DNA of 40,169 nt, from the NCBI RefSeq assembly GCF_001463745.1, contig NZ_BBWJ01000036.1:1-40169 (forward strand), given 5' to 3'. The stretch's first letter is position 1. Each line of letters opens with the position of its first letter. The translations under genes and the position numbers were made by a program. Shown piece after piece: positions 8,208 to 16,412 of this stretch. The notes beneath the pieces were generated by a model. It ran no database searches. It saw only the letters and a program-made list of their open reading frames with translations, and was not told the DNA's origin. The stretch is from Aureimonas sp. AU22 (lineage in GTDB: Bacteria > Pseudomonadota > Alphaproteobacteria > Rhizobiales > Rhizobiaceae).

Positions 8208-8969
8208 GTGCCGGCAAGCGAGACCAACACAAGCGACAGGGGCGTTCGGCGCGGCCGCTCGCAGAGATTGCATGGATCGATCGCCCAGGAGATCGGAACG
8301 GCGATCCTGACCGGGGTCTATGCGCCGGGAGATCTCCTGGCCAACGAGGTCGACTTCAGCGAACGCTTGAGCGTGTCACGCACGGCCTATCGCGAGGCGG
8401 TTCGAATCCTCGCGGCCAAGGGGCTCGTCAGCAGTCGTCCCAAGGCGGGGACGCGCGTCAACGCGCGGAGCACCTGGAACTTCCTCGATCCCGACATCCT
8501 TCGCTGGATCTTCGAGAACGGGCCGCCGCCGCCGGCCTTCGTGCGCGAGCTGTTCGAACTGCGGCGGATCGTCGAGCCGGCCGCCGCCGGGTTGGCCGCC
8601 CTGCGCCATACGAAGGGCGATCTCGCCGAGCTTCGCGCCGCGCTCGATCTCATGGGGCGGCACGGCCTCGGCGTCGAGGAAGGCCGCAACGCGGACCGCG
8701 TGTTCCACGAGACCATCCTGCGAGCGACGCAGAACGAGGCACTGGGAACGCTGGCGAGCGGCATCGCCGCCGCCGTGCGCTGGACGACGCTGTTCAAATC
8801 GCGGGACGGGCGCATGCCGCGCGATCCGGTTCCAGAACATGCCAAGGTGCTGAATGCCATCGCGACGGGAGACGCGGAAGGCGCGCGCAGCGCGATGGAG
8901 AACCTCGTGGGCCTAGCCTTCCAGGACATCCGCTCCGTGGACCCGCGCCTCATCGACGAAAGCGCCTGA
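8208..8969 (+). CDS. FadR-family GntR transcriptional regulator
   Basis: This 253-residue regulator has an N-terminal winged helix (about residues 20-85: LHGSIAQEIGTAIL, GDLLANEVDFSERLSVSRT, LVSSRPKAGTRV) and a C-terminal FCD ligand domain (about 110-235). The FCD domain has ELRRIVEPAAAGLAA, DRVFHETIL and PEHAKVLNAI, whose Asp/His residues would bind a metal and a carboxylate ligand. The linker WNFLDPDILRW is like that of sugar-acid regulators of the DgoR type. The start is GTG at 8208 with GGGAG about 10 bases upstream. No sugar-acid catabolic gene is adjacent. Its targets are unknown; autoregulation or control of the divergent fusion gene is possible. Confidence 0.9.
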   Translation: MPASETNTSDRGVRRGRSQRLHGSIAQEIGTAILTGVYAPGDLLANEVDFSERLSVSRTAYREAVRILAAKGLVSSRPKAGTRVNARSTWNFLDPDILRWIFENGPPPPAFVRELFELRRIVEPAAAGLAALRHTKGDLAELRAALDLMGRHGLGVEEGRNADRVFHETILRATQNEALGTLASGIAAAVRWTTLFKSRDGRMPRDPVPEHAKVLNAIATGDAEGARSAMENLVGLAFQDIRSVDPRLIDESA

Positions 8970-9011
8970 GTCTAGGCGAGGGCTTGGCGGAGCGATCCGG
9001 CCTTCGCCGGT

Positions 9012-10472
9012 TCAGGCCTCTGCTTGGGCGGCGTCCGCGACATCGGCGAGACGCGTCGCCAGCCGCCGGGCCTGCGCACGAATGTCCGGAACCGCGGTGA
9101 TCTCCCAGAAGCGCGCCTTGGTCACGGGACCGACGGCGAAGACACGGCGCGAGGGGAGGCCGGCGCGGTCGACGAGGGCGCAGTCCGCCGCGACGTCGAG
9201 GCCGAGACCGAGCGTATCCTCGCGAGCCGTTCCCGACGCCAGAAGGCTGCCGACGAGGCCCGTCCCGTCTGCCTCGGGGCGCCGCAGGACGCCGGTACAA
9301 TCAATGATGCGATCCACGACGAGGGACTCGTGCCCGCCGGCCCGGCGGCGGATCGCGACGCGGCAACGGCCGTTCTCCCCGGTCCTTTCGACGAGGCGGC
9401 CCGCGACGAGCGTGAGCAGACCGCTTGCCCGGACCTCATCCATCAACGACGCCATCTCCGGCGGCATCCGGTGGCGGTGGATATCCCAGAGGGTTCGGCC
9501 ATGCCGCAGGAAGCGGGCTCGACCGTCGGCCGGCATCGCGTCCCAGATGGTGCTCGCATGCGGGCGCACCGCGTCCATGACCTCGCGCCAGTCGCGGCCC
9601 TCGGTTTGTGCCCAGCGGATCGTGCGGCGGAGCCAGCGCAGGAAGTAGGCGGGACCGGTGCCGAGCGGGATGTCGGCCGTATCGAGCTGCAGCGGGGAGG
9701 TCGGCGCGTGCACGCGCGGCAGGAGCGCCCGGCGCGACAGGGCCACGATCCGCCCGCGATGGCCGCGTCGATGCAACGATGCGACGTTGTCGATCATCGA
9801 GAGACCGGTCCCGAGGATCAGGACATCGTCGTCGTCGGCGATCCCCAGTTCGTCCGGCGAGGACCAGGCGTTGTCGTAGGGCGAGTGTTTCGCTGTCAGG
9901 GCGTGACCGATGGCGACGATCGCACGGTCCGCCGTTTCGACGATCCCGGACGACAGTGTCGCGGCGACACCGCGCGGGGTTTCCGTGATGCGGGTGCAGG
10001 TCTCGCGCACGATGCGCAGGCGACCGTCGCCGCCGTCTGCCAGCCAGTAGCGTACGAGGTCGCAGAGATAGCTGCGATAGAGGACGCGCGGCGCGAACGA
10101 GAACGGGCCTTCGAGCCGGGCGCGGGCCGCGTGGCCGCTTTCGGCGAGCCAGCGCCAGAAGTGCTGCGGATCGTCCTCGAAGGCGCTCATGTTCCCGGCG
10201 CGCGTGTTGAGGAGGTGCCCCGGATCGTCCGTGGAATAGGCGAGGCCCCGGCCGATGCCTTCGCTCGGCTCGACGATCGTGACCTCGAAGCGGCGGCCGG
10301 GGAGCCGAAGAAGGTGCGCGGCCGCAAGGACGCCGCTGGCGCCGCCGCCGACGATCACGATGCGCTCCGCCGGCGGGCGCGGGGCACTCGGTCGGGATGA
10401 TGGGGCGTTTCCGGTTTCCGGAAGGCCGGAAGCCGATGGGGCAGGAATGGGAGACCCGGAGGCACTGACCAT
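9012..10472 (-). CDS. FAD/NAD(P)-binding oxidoreductase-like protein
   Basis: This 486-residue protein starts at MVSASGSP (ATG at 10472); a longer frame to 10646 crosses the AT-rich upstream region and is less likely. A Pro/Ser-rich leader of about 36 residues precedes the dinucleotide-binding motif IVIVGGGASGVLAA (38-51). Next comes GIGRGLAYSTDDPGHLLNTR (72-91), characteristic of the FAD-NAD(P)-binding family often annotated as hydroxyacylglutathione-like or 'FAD/NAD(P)-binding protein'. A second nucleotide motif VLILGTGLSMIDNV lies in mid-protein. It is probably a flavoprotein monooxygenase or reductase; the substrate is unknown. It converges on the gntR gene (42-base gap) and has no operon partner. 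Confidence 0.8.
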   Translation of the reverse strand: MVSASGSPIPAPSASGLPETGNAPSSRPSAPRPPAERIVIVGGGASGVLAAAHLLRLPGRRFEVTIVEPSEGIGRGLAYSTDDPGHLLNTRAGNMSAFEDDPQHFWRWLAESGHAARARLEGPFSFAPRVLYRSYLCDLVRYWLADGGDGRLRIVRETCTRITETPRGVAATLSSGIVETADRAIVAIGHALTAKHSPYDNAWSSPDELGIADDDDVLILGTGLSMIDNVASLHRRGHRGRIVALSRRALLPRVHAPTSPLQLDTADIPLGTGPAYFLRWLRRTIRWAQTEGRDWREVMDAVRPHASTIWDAMPADGRARFLRHGRTLWDIHRHRMPPEMASLMDEVRASGLLTLVAGRLVERTGENGRCRVAIRRRAGGHESLVVDRIIDCTGVLRRPEADGTGLVGSLLASGTAREDTLGLGLDVAADCALVDRAGLPSRRVFAVGPVTKARFWEITAVPDIRAQARRLATRLADVADAAQAEA

Positions 10473-10884
10473 GCGTGATCCACCGCTCGTCTGGACCGAG
10501 CCTGCGGAGCGCGGTCGTTGCCTGAGGCGCGAGCCTAACAGGCTGATGGACCCGACGCGACGAACGCCATTTCTAAATCTACCATTTCGATAGAATTTTA
10601 AGCCCGGTTCGGCGTTACGACCCGTCGAGCTGATATGGACCGGCACACGTTTTCATCGCGGTCATTCGATGCGCTCCGATGTTCGGACGCAACGCGACGT
10701 TCGCGTCGCGGAAAAGGGCCGAGCTCGTCTCGCCTCGGGCTCAGCCGGTTCGTGTCGGGCGAAGGCGGCCGATCGCCTGTCGAAATCCGATCACGGCTCC
10801 TTGTACGAAAGCCTTTTCCGGGCTGCGATGCTCGTCGTTCTGGCGCTCGGTGGCGGTACGCGATAGAGGGCCTCGACTGGCTGA
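10473..10884. other. 412-bp divergent intergenic region with AT-rich block
   Basis: The region separates the minus-strand flavoprotein gene from the plus-strand histidine kinase. An AT-rich block at about 10571-10602 (TTCTA...TAGAA arms) is a plausible promoter area for the flavoprotein. A strong hairpin lies at 10693-10710. I see no credible gene in it; the overlapping reading frames are Arg/Ser-rich and lack ribosome-binding sites. Confidence 0.55.
10693..10710 (+). other. Perfect 7-bp hairpin with TTCG loop
   Basis: CGCGACG-TTCG-CGTCGCG forms a stable stem-loop about 175 bases upstream of the kinase start. It is not followed by a T run on the plus strand, so it is not a standard terminator. 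It could be a leader structure or an operator. Confidence 0.4.
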
Positions 10885-11934
10885 ATGGGGAACCGGCGGG
10901 GAATGGTGTTCGAAGCGGCAAAATGGGTGCGCCGGTGCCCCGCGCGCGCCTGGGGGCTGGCGATCGTCGCGTTTGCGGCGGCGCTGATCCTGCGTTTCGC
11001 CTTCGATCATGCGCTGCCGGCCGGCTTTCCGTACCTCACCTTCTTTCCCGCCGTGATCCTGACGGCCTTCTTCGCGGGTTCCGCGCCGGGGCTCGCCTGC
11101 GCCGCCGCATGCGGGCTTGCCGCCTGGTACTGGTTCATCCCGCCGTTCGAGACCTTCGACTTCAGCCCGCCCGTCCGCATCGCGGTCGCCTTCTACGTCT
11201 TCGTCGTAGGAGTGGATATTCTCCTGATCCATGCGATGCACAGCGCCGTCGAACGGCTCGAGGCCGAGCGCGCGCTGAATGAGGACCTCCTGCTGCAGCA
11301 AAAGGCGCACCTCGAGGAAAGCCAGCGCCAGCAGAGGCAGCAGCGGGTTCTGCAGCGCGAGCTTTCGCACCGGATGAAGAACACGCTGGCGATGGTCCAG
11401 GCGATGGTCTCGCAGAGCCTTCGCAACGCCACCGACCCGAAGGACGCGGCCGACATGGCTTCGGCACGCATCCAGGCCCTGGCGCGCGCCCAGGACATGC
11501 TGACCGCCACCGACTGGGCAGCGTCCGACGTCCGGACGATCGTCACGTCGTCGATCGCGCCGCATGCCGATACTCCCGATCGGTTCAGGATGGCGGGCCT
11601 GCCGGTGGACCTCGGCGCGCGCCAAGCCCTCGGGCTCGCGCTGGCGATCCACGAACTCGCAACGAACGCGACGAAGTACGGCGCGCTGTCGACCGGTGAG
11701 GGTTTCGTTACCATCTCGTGGGATGTTGCAGACGGCGAGCGGTTCCGGTTCGCCTGGAAGGAAGAGGGTGGCCCGCCCGTGGTGGAACCGGAACGTCGCG
11801 GTTTCGGTTCACGGCTAACGGAACGGGTCGTTCCCGGCTACTTCCAGGGACAGGCGACCATCGTGTTCGCCGCGTCCGGACTCGTCTACCACCTCGACGG
11901 TTCGCTCGCCGCGGAGCGTCAAGAGCCAGCTTGA
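10885..11934 (+). CDS. HWE-family sensor histidine kinase with DUF4118-like membrane domain
   Basis: This 349-residue kinase has a hydrophobic N-terminal region (about residues 20-118) with several membrane segments, including FPYLTFFPAVILTAFFAG and WYWFIPPF, typical of KdpD-like DUF4118 domains. A coiled-coil linker (120-158) leads to the phospho-acceptor box ELSHRMKNTLAMVQ (H162). The ATP domain has the HWE hallmarks: HELATNATKYGALS in the N box and FAWKEEGGP with the W-x-E signature. The ATG at 10885 is used; an internal ATG at 10903 is a possible alternative start, with GGCGGGGA immediately adjacent. It is followed after 11 bases by a single-domain response regulator, its likely partner. 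HWE kinases in alphaproteobacteria often feed stress or light responses; the stimulus here is unknown. Confidence 0.88.
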   Translation: MGNRRGMVFEAAKWVRRCPARAWGLAIVAFAAALILRFAFDHALPAGFPYLTFFPAVILTAFFAGSAPGLACAAACGLAAWYWFIPPFETFDFSPPVRIAVAFYVFVVGVDILLIHAMHSAVERLEAERALNEDLLLQQKAHLEESQRQQRQQRVLQRELSHRMKNTLAMVQAMVSQSLRNATDPKDAADMASARIQALARAQDMLTATDWAASDVRTIVTSSIAPHADTPDRFRMAGLPVDLGARQALGLALAIHELATNATKYGALSTGEGFVTISWDVADGERFRFAWKEEGGPPVVEPERRGFGSRLTERVVPGYFQGQATIVFAASGLVYHLDGSLAAERQEPA

Positions 11935-11945
11935 GCCGAAGCCGC

Positions 11946-12335
11946 ATGATCAGACCATTCGATCGCTCCCGCTTCGCCATCCTCGTGGTGGAGGACGAGC
12001 CGTTGCTGCTCCTCGACGCCCTCGACATGGTGGAGGACGCCGGCTTCACGGCCTACGGCGCGTCGAACGCGGACGAGGCGATCCGGCTCCTGGAGAGGCA
12101 CGACGACATCCGCGTGCTGTTCACGGATGTCGACATGCCGGGATCGATGGACGGCCTGCGGCTTGCCCACGCCGTTCGCGATCGCTGGCCGCCGATGGGC
12201 ATCATCGTCGCCTCCGGGCATATTCGGGTGAAGGCCGAGGAACTGCCGGAAAACGGAATGTTCTTCCCCAAGCCCTACCTCCCGTCCATCGTGGCGAAGA
12301 CCCTTCACACGATCGCAGAGCGGCTCGCGGCCTGA
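11946..12335 (+). CDS. Single-domain response regulator (receiver only)
   Basis: This 129-residue protein consists of one CheY-like receiver domain. It has the acidic pair E16/D17 (ILVVEDEP), phospho-acceptor D61 in LFTDVDMPG, the Ser of IIVASGH, and conserved Lys in FFPKPY. No output domain follows. The ATG at 11946 fits the start of the fold; longer frames upstream overlap the kinase gene. It starts 11 bases after the HWE kinase and is presumably co-transcribed. It may act as a phosphate sink or through protein contacts. Confidence 0.88.
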   Translation: MIRPFDRSRFAILVVEDEPLLLLDALDMVEDAGFTAYGASNADEAIRLLERHDDIRVLFTDVDMPGSMDGLRLAHAVRDRWPPMGIIVASGHIRVKAEELPENGMFFPKPYLPSIVAKTLHTIAERLAA

Positions 12336-12364
12336 ACCGTCGGCACGGCATTTCGAGAACCCCC

Positions 12365-12544
12365 ATGAGCGACGAGAAGCGGCCGGGCGACGGCGAGACG
12401 GTGCGCGAGAAGACCGAGCGGCTGAAGGCGGCGCGGCTTCAGGCGGATCGTGAGCGCGACGCGCGTATCGAGCGCGACACGCGCAAGTCCGCCGCCCGGC
12501 GCAAGGCGCTCGCCGGCCCGTCGATCAAGGGACCGGCGCGCTGA
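12365..12544 (+). CDS. Small basic protein, 59 residues, function unknown
   Basis: A short frame starts at ATG 12365 and encodes MSDEKRPGDGETVREKTERL and onward, ending SIKGPAR. It is very rich in Arg, Lys, Glu and Asp with almost no hydrophobic residues, so it is probably a helical or disordered soluble protein. It follows the response regulator by 29 bases on the same strand and stops 7 bases before the end of the convergent MFS gene, which makes chance less likely. The ribosome-binding site is weak. Charged small proteins of this sort are common behind regulatory genes in rhizobia. No family is recognised. Confidence 0.6.
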   Translation: MSDEKRPGDGETVREKTERLKAARLQADRERDARIERDTRKSAARRKALAGPSIKGPAR

Positions 12545-12551
12545 AGCGCCG

Positions 12552-14195
12552 TCACGGAATTTCCGGATGCGGCTTGATGGGCATGTCGTCGGCGACGGGC
12601 ACGGTCTGCCGCTCGATCATGCGATGGACGCGCGGGCGCCCGACGCCGCGATGGAGCGCCAGCAAGCGATCGTAGACGTCGGCATCGGCCTTGGTGCGCC
12701 GGGTGTTGTGGCGGACGTACTCGACCCAGGTCGGGACGTGGTAGGTCTCGGTCCAGACCTCCGGGTTCTCCAGATCGCGCAGGAGCGACCATTGCCGCGC
12801 CCCGTCGCGGATACGCACGCGGCGTCGCTCGGCCATGACGGCGAGGAAGGCCGGGACGTCCTCGATCGCGATCTCGTAGTCCACCAGCACCATGATCGGA
12901 CCGCTTCGAGAGGCGAGGTCGAGGCGCAGTTCCGGCTCCTTGAAGCGGTCGAGCGGATCGAGGTCGAGGGCGACGAGGGCGGGGATGGCGTATCGCAGGC
13001 CGATCGCCGCGCCGACGGCCAGAAGAGCGCCGGCGTAGAGGAGCGCGGTCGAGGGATCGCGCGCGGCGGCGACGAGGCCCCAGATCCAGCTTCCCAACGC
13101 CATGCCGCCGAAGGTGGCGGTCTGGTAGATCGATAGAGCCCGCCCCACCACCCAGCGCGGGGTGGACAGCTGCACCGTGACGTTGAAGAGCGACAGCGCC
13201 AGCACCCAGGCGGCGCCGGCCGGCATCAGGGCGAGGGCGGTGAGCCAGGTCTGCCGGCTGCCGGCGACGAGCGCGGCGCTGATGCCGAAAGTCAGGAAGC
13301 CGATCCGGGCGATGGTCTCGCTGGTGCAGGCGTTGCGAAGCCGTGTGCTCAGGAGTGCTCCGCCAATCGCGCCGACGCCGAAGCTGCCGAGAAGAAGCCC
13401 GAAGGTCGCCGCGTTGCCCGCCACGAGATCGCGCGCGACGAGCGGCAGGAGTGCCAGGATCGACACCGCGCCGACGCCGAACAGGAAGGCTCGGCCGATG
13501 ACGGTGAGAAGGTTCGGCGACATGGCGACGAAGCGAAGGCCCGACGACACGGCGTGCGGAAACGCCTCGCGCGGCAGCGCGGAGGGTTGGCGACGGTAGC
13601 CCCAGCGGACGAGCGCCGCGATCAGCGGCACGTAGCTGACGGCGTTCAGGGCGAAGGCGCCCGCCGCTCCGACGGCGGCGACGAGAAGGCCGCCGATCGC
13701 CGGCCCGATGCTGCGCATCAGGTTGAAGGCCATCGAGTTGAGCGTGACGGCCGACGGGATGTCCGAGCGCGATACGAGATCGCCGATCGAGGCCTGCCAG
13801 GAGGGATTGTGGAGCGCGGTACCGCAGCCGATCAGGAAGGTGAAGAAGAGGAGAAGCCATGGCGTGATCCATCCCTGGATCGCGAGGACGGCGAGCGCGA
13901 CCGACGCCACCATCATCAGCCCCTGCGCCACCAGCATGACGCGGCGGCGGTCGAAGCTGTCGGCGAGCGCCCCGGCGGCCAGCGAGAAGATCATGATGGG
14001 AAGGGTCGTCGCGGTCTGGACGAGGGCCACCATGTCATCGGACGTGGCGATGCTCGCCATCATCCATCCGGCGCCGACGGCCTGGATGAGGCCGCCGAGG
14101 TTGGAGACGAGGACGGCGGACCAGAGAAGACGGAAGTCGGCGCTGCGGAAGGGACGGAGAAGGGGGGATTGCTGTGGCAAGGGCTGGGCCGGCAT
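12552..14195 (-). CDS. MFS transporter with C-terminal monooxygenase-like domain
   Basis: This 547-residue protein has two parts. Residues about 10-410 are a major facilitator with 10-12 membrane segments, matching the MFS_3/'transmembrane secretion effector' group: SADFRLLWSAVLVSNLGG near the start, then GALADSFDRRRVML, the inter-helix loop motif. Residues about 420-547 form a soluble tail, GPIMVLVDYEIAIEDVPAFL...ARQWSLLRDLENPEVWTETY, resembling an antibiotic-biosynthesis-monooxygenase-like ferredoxin fold. This fusion recurs in the MFS_3 group. It probably acts as an inner-membrane efflux protein; its substrate is unknown. The gene diverges from the propionyl-CoA operon, with 247 bp between starts. 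Confidence 0.88.
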   Translation of the reverse strand: MPAQPLPQQSPLLRPFRSADFRLLWSAVLVSNLGGLIQAVGAGWMMASIATSDDMVALVQTATTLPIMIFSLAAGALADSFDRRRVMLVAQGLMMVASVALAVLAIQGWITPWLLLFFTFLIGCGTALHNPSWQASIGDLVSRSDIPSAVTLNSMAFNLMRSIGPAIGGLLVAAVGAAGAFALNAVSYVPLIAALVRWGYRRQPSALPREAFPHAVSSGLRFVAMSPNLLTVIGRAFLFGVGAVSILALLPLVARDLVAGNAATFGLLLGSFGVGAIGGALLSTRLRNACTSETIARIGFLTFGISAALVAGSRQTWLTALALMPAGAAWVLALSLFNVTVQLSTPRWVVGRALSIYQTATFGGMALGSWIWGLVAAARDPSTALLYAGALLAVGAAIGLRYAIPALVALDLDPLDRFKEPELRLDLASRSGPIMVLVDYEIAIEDVPAFLAVMAERRRVRIRDGARQWSLLRDLENPEVWTETYHVPTWVEYVRHNTRRTKADADVYDRLLALHRGVGRPRVHRMIERQTVPVADDMPIKPHPEIP

Positions 14196-14442
14196 GTGGG
14201 GCAGGTGGTTTTCCCGTTGTAGGGCGCAGCGGACCCCGAGTCCCGCGCGATTAAGCCTTGCTTCGCTTCGAAACGATGCCTTTCGCTCCTTCGTGTTGCG
14301 ATCCGTCGCTCTCGGCCATGGTCGCCTGTGCCGCTGATTTGATATGCCGGGGGAGCGAATCGCGAGTTTCTCCGGTTCGCGGCATCTTGGGTTGCGGGAA
14401 CCTCCGGCCTTCCGTCATCCTGCAGGGGTTGGGAGGACCGCC

Positions 14443-15969
14443 ATGTCGTCGACGATCCAGGAACTCGAACGCCGCCGGGAGGCCGCGCGGCAGGGCGGGG
14501 GCGAGCGGCGCATCGCCGCCCAGCACGCCAAGGGCAAGCTGACCGCACGCGAGCGGCTGGACGTGCTTCTGGACGAGGGCTCCTTCGAGGAGCTCGACAT
14601 GTTCGTGGAGCACAACTGCACCGACTTCGGCATGGAGACGCAGGTCGTGCCGGGCGACGGGGTGGTTACGGGCTCGGGGACCGTCAACGGCCGTCTCGTC
14701 TTCGTCTTCTCCCAGGACTTCACCGTGTTCGGCGGCTCGCTGTCGGAACGGCACGCCGCCAAGATCTGCAAGATCATGGACATGGCGTTGCGGGTCGGCG
14801 CGCCGGTGATCGGACTCAACGATTCGGGCGGCGCCCGTATCCAGGAGGGCGTCGCCTCGCTCGGCGGCTATGCCGAGGTGTTCCAGCGCAACGTTCTGGC
14901 GTCCGGTGTCGTGCCCCAGCTCAGCCTCGTGATGGGGCCTTGCGCGGGCGGTGCCGTCTACTCGCCGGCGATGACCGACTTCATCTTCATGGTGAAGGAC
15001 TCGTCCTACATGTTCGTCACCGGGCCGGATGTCGTGAAGACGGTGACCAACGAGGTCGTCAGCCAGGAGGACCTCGGCGGTGCGGTGACGCACACGACGA
15101 AATCCTCGGTCGCGGATCGAGCCTTCGCCAACGACATCGAGGCGCTTCTCGCCGCGCGCGACTTCATCGGCTTCCTGCCGGCGTCGAACCGCACCGGCGT
15201 GCCGGTGCGCCCGAGCCCGGACCCGTTCGACCGGACGGAGCCGGGCCTCGACACGCTGATTCCGCCGAACGCCAACCAGCCCTACGACATGCACGAGCTG
15301 GTCGGTAAGGTCGTGGACGAAGGCGAGTTCTTCGAGATCCAGCCGAACCATGCGGGCAACATCATCGTGGGCTTCGGACGGATCGAGGGGCGCACGGTCG
15401 GTCTCGTGGCCAACCAGCCCACCGTGCTGGCCGGCTGCCTCGACATATCGGCATCGAAGAAGGCCGCGCGGTTCGTGCGCTTCTGCGACGCGTTCGAGAT
15501 CCCGATCGTCACCTTCGTGGACGTGCCGGGCTTCCTGCCGGGCGTCGCGCAGGAGCACAACGGCATCATCAAGCACGGCGCCAAGCTCCTCTTCGCCTAT
15601 GCCGAGGCGACGGTGCCGAAGATCACCGTGATTACCCGCAAGGCTTATGGCGGCGCGTACGACGTGATGGCCTCCAAACACCTGCGCGGCGATCTGAACT
15701 ACGCCTGGCCCACTGCTGAGATCGCGGTGATGGGCGCCAAGGGAGCGGTGGAGATCATCTTCCGGGGGCGGAGCGCGGAGGAGATCGCGGAGCGGACCGC
15801 GGAATACGAACGCCGCTTCGCCAACCCGTTCGTTGCGGCCTCGAAGGGCTTCGTGGACGAGGTGATCATGCCGCATTCGACGCGCCGCCGCGTGGCGCTG
15901 GGGCTTCGCAAGCTGCGGGGCAAGCGGCTGGAGAACCCCTGGAAGAAGCACGACAACATCCCGTTGTGA
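14443..15969 (+). CDS. pccB: Propionyl-CoA carboxylase, beta (carboxyltransferase) subunit
   Basis: This 508-residue protein starts at [11 protein letters not shown], with GGGAGG 6 bases upstream of ATG 14443; that rules out the longer frame from 14344. It carries the two crotonase-like carboxyltransferase halves. Motifs include [49 protein letters not shown] and [19 protein letters not shown], then [17 protein letters not shown] near the end. Length and motifs fit PccB, which transfers carboxyl from biotin to propionyl-CoA to give methylmalonyl-CoA in the cytosol. It is the first gene of a four-gene operon whose order is pccB, epimerase, mutase, pccA. An acetyl-CoA or broader acyl-CoA carboxylase is less likely given the neighbours. 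Confidence 0.96.
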   Translation: MSSTIQELERRREAARQGGGERRIAAQHAKGKLTARERLDVLLDEGSFEELDMFVEHNCTDFGMETQVVPGDGVVTGSGTVNGRLVFVFSQDFTVFGGSLSERHAAKICKIMDMALRVGAPVIGLNDSGGARIQEGVASLGGYAEVFQRNVLASGVVPQLSLVMGPCAGGAVYSPAMTDFIFMVKDSSYMFVTGPDVVKTVTNEVVSQEDLGGAVTHTTKSSVADRAFANDIEALLAARDFIGFLPASNRTGVPVRPSPDPFDRTEPGLDTLIPPNANQPYDMHELVGKVVDEGEFFEIQPNHAGNIIVGFGRIEGRTVGLVANQPTVLAGCLDISASKKAARFVRFCDAFEIPIVTFVDVPGFLPGVAQEHNGIIKHGAKLLFAYAEATVPKITVITRKAYGGAYDVMASKHLRGDLNYAWPTAEIAVMGAKGAVEIIFRGRSAEEIAERTAEYERRFANPFVAASKGFVDEVIMPHSTRRRVALGLRKLRGKRLENPWKKHDNIPL

Positions 15970-15995
15970 CGGATCGGCGGATGGGAGGTCCTGCC

Positions 15996-16412
15996 ATGTT
16001 CGGACGATTGAACCATGTCGGCGTCGCGACGCCGTCGATCGTGCGCGCGCGCGAACACTACGCGGGGCTCTTCGGCACGGCGGCGGTGGGCGAGCCCTTC
16101 GATCTCGCGGAGCAGGGGGTGCGCGTCTGCTTCGTCGATGCGGAGAATACGCAGATCGAACTCATCGAGCCGCTGGACGACGCCTCGCCGGTCGCCGGTT
16201 TTCTCGCCCGCAACCCGGCGGGCGGGCAGCATCACCTCTGCTTCGAGGTCGGCGATCTCGATGCGGCGATCGCGCAGGCCACGGCCGCCGGCGCACGGGT
16301 GCTCGGGAGCCCCCGCATCGGCGCGCACGGCACGCGGATCGTCTTCCTGCATCCGCGCGACATGGGGGGCGTTCTGGTGGAACTGATGGAGGCGCCCGAT
16401 GGCGGACATTGA
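15996..16412 (+). CDS. mce: Methylmalonyl-CoA epimerase
   Basis: This 138-residue VOC-superfamily enzyme starts at [12 protein letters not shown], with GGGAGG upstream of ATG 15996. Metal ligands are visible: His in NHVGVA, Glu in QIELIEPL, His in [10 protein letters not shown] and Glu in VLVELME. It interconverts the two methylmalonyl-CoA epimers so that the carboxylase product can enter the mutase. It starts 26 bases after pccB, and its last 14 bases overlap the mutase start, indicating translational coupling. Confidence 0.95.
   Translation: MFGRLNHVGVATPSIVRAREHYAGLFGTAAVGEPFDLAEQGVRVCFVDAENTQIELIEPLDDASPVAGFLARNPAGGQHHLCFEVGDLDAAIAQATAAGARVLGSPRIGAHGTRIVFLHPRDMGGVLVELMEAPDGGH

Noticed and set aside
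8997-9010. CCGGC-CTTC-GCCGG hairpin between convergent gntR and flavoprotein genes
   Set aside because: The stem is only 5 bp with two T's after it; this is too weak to call a terminator.
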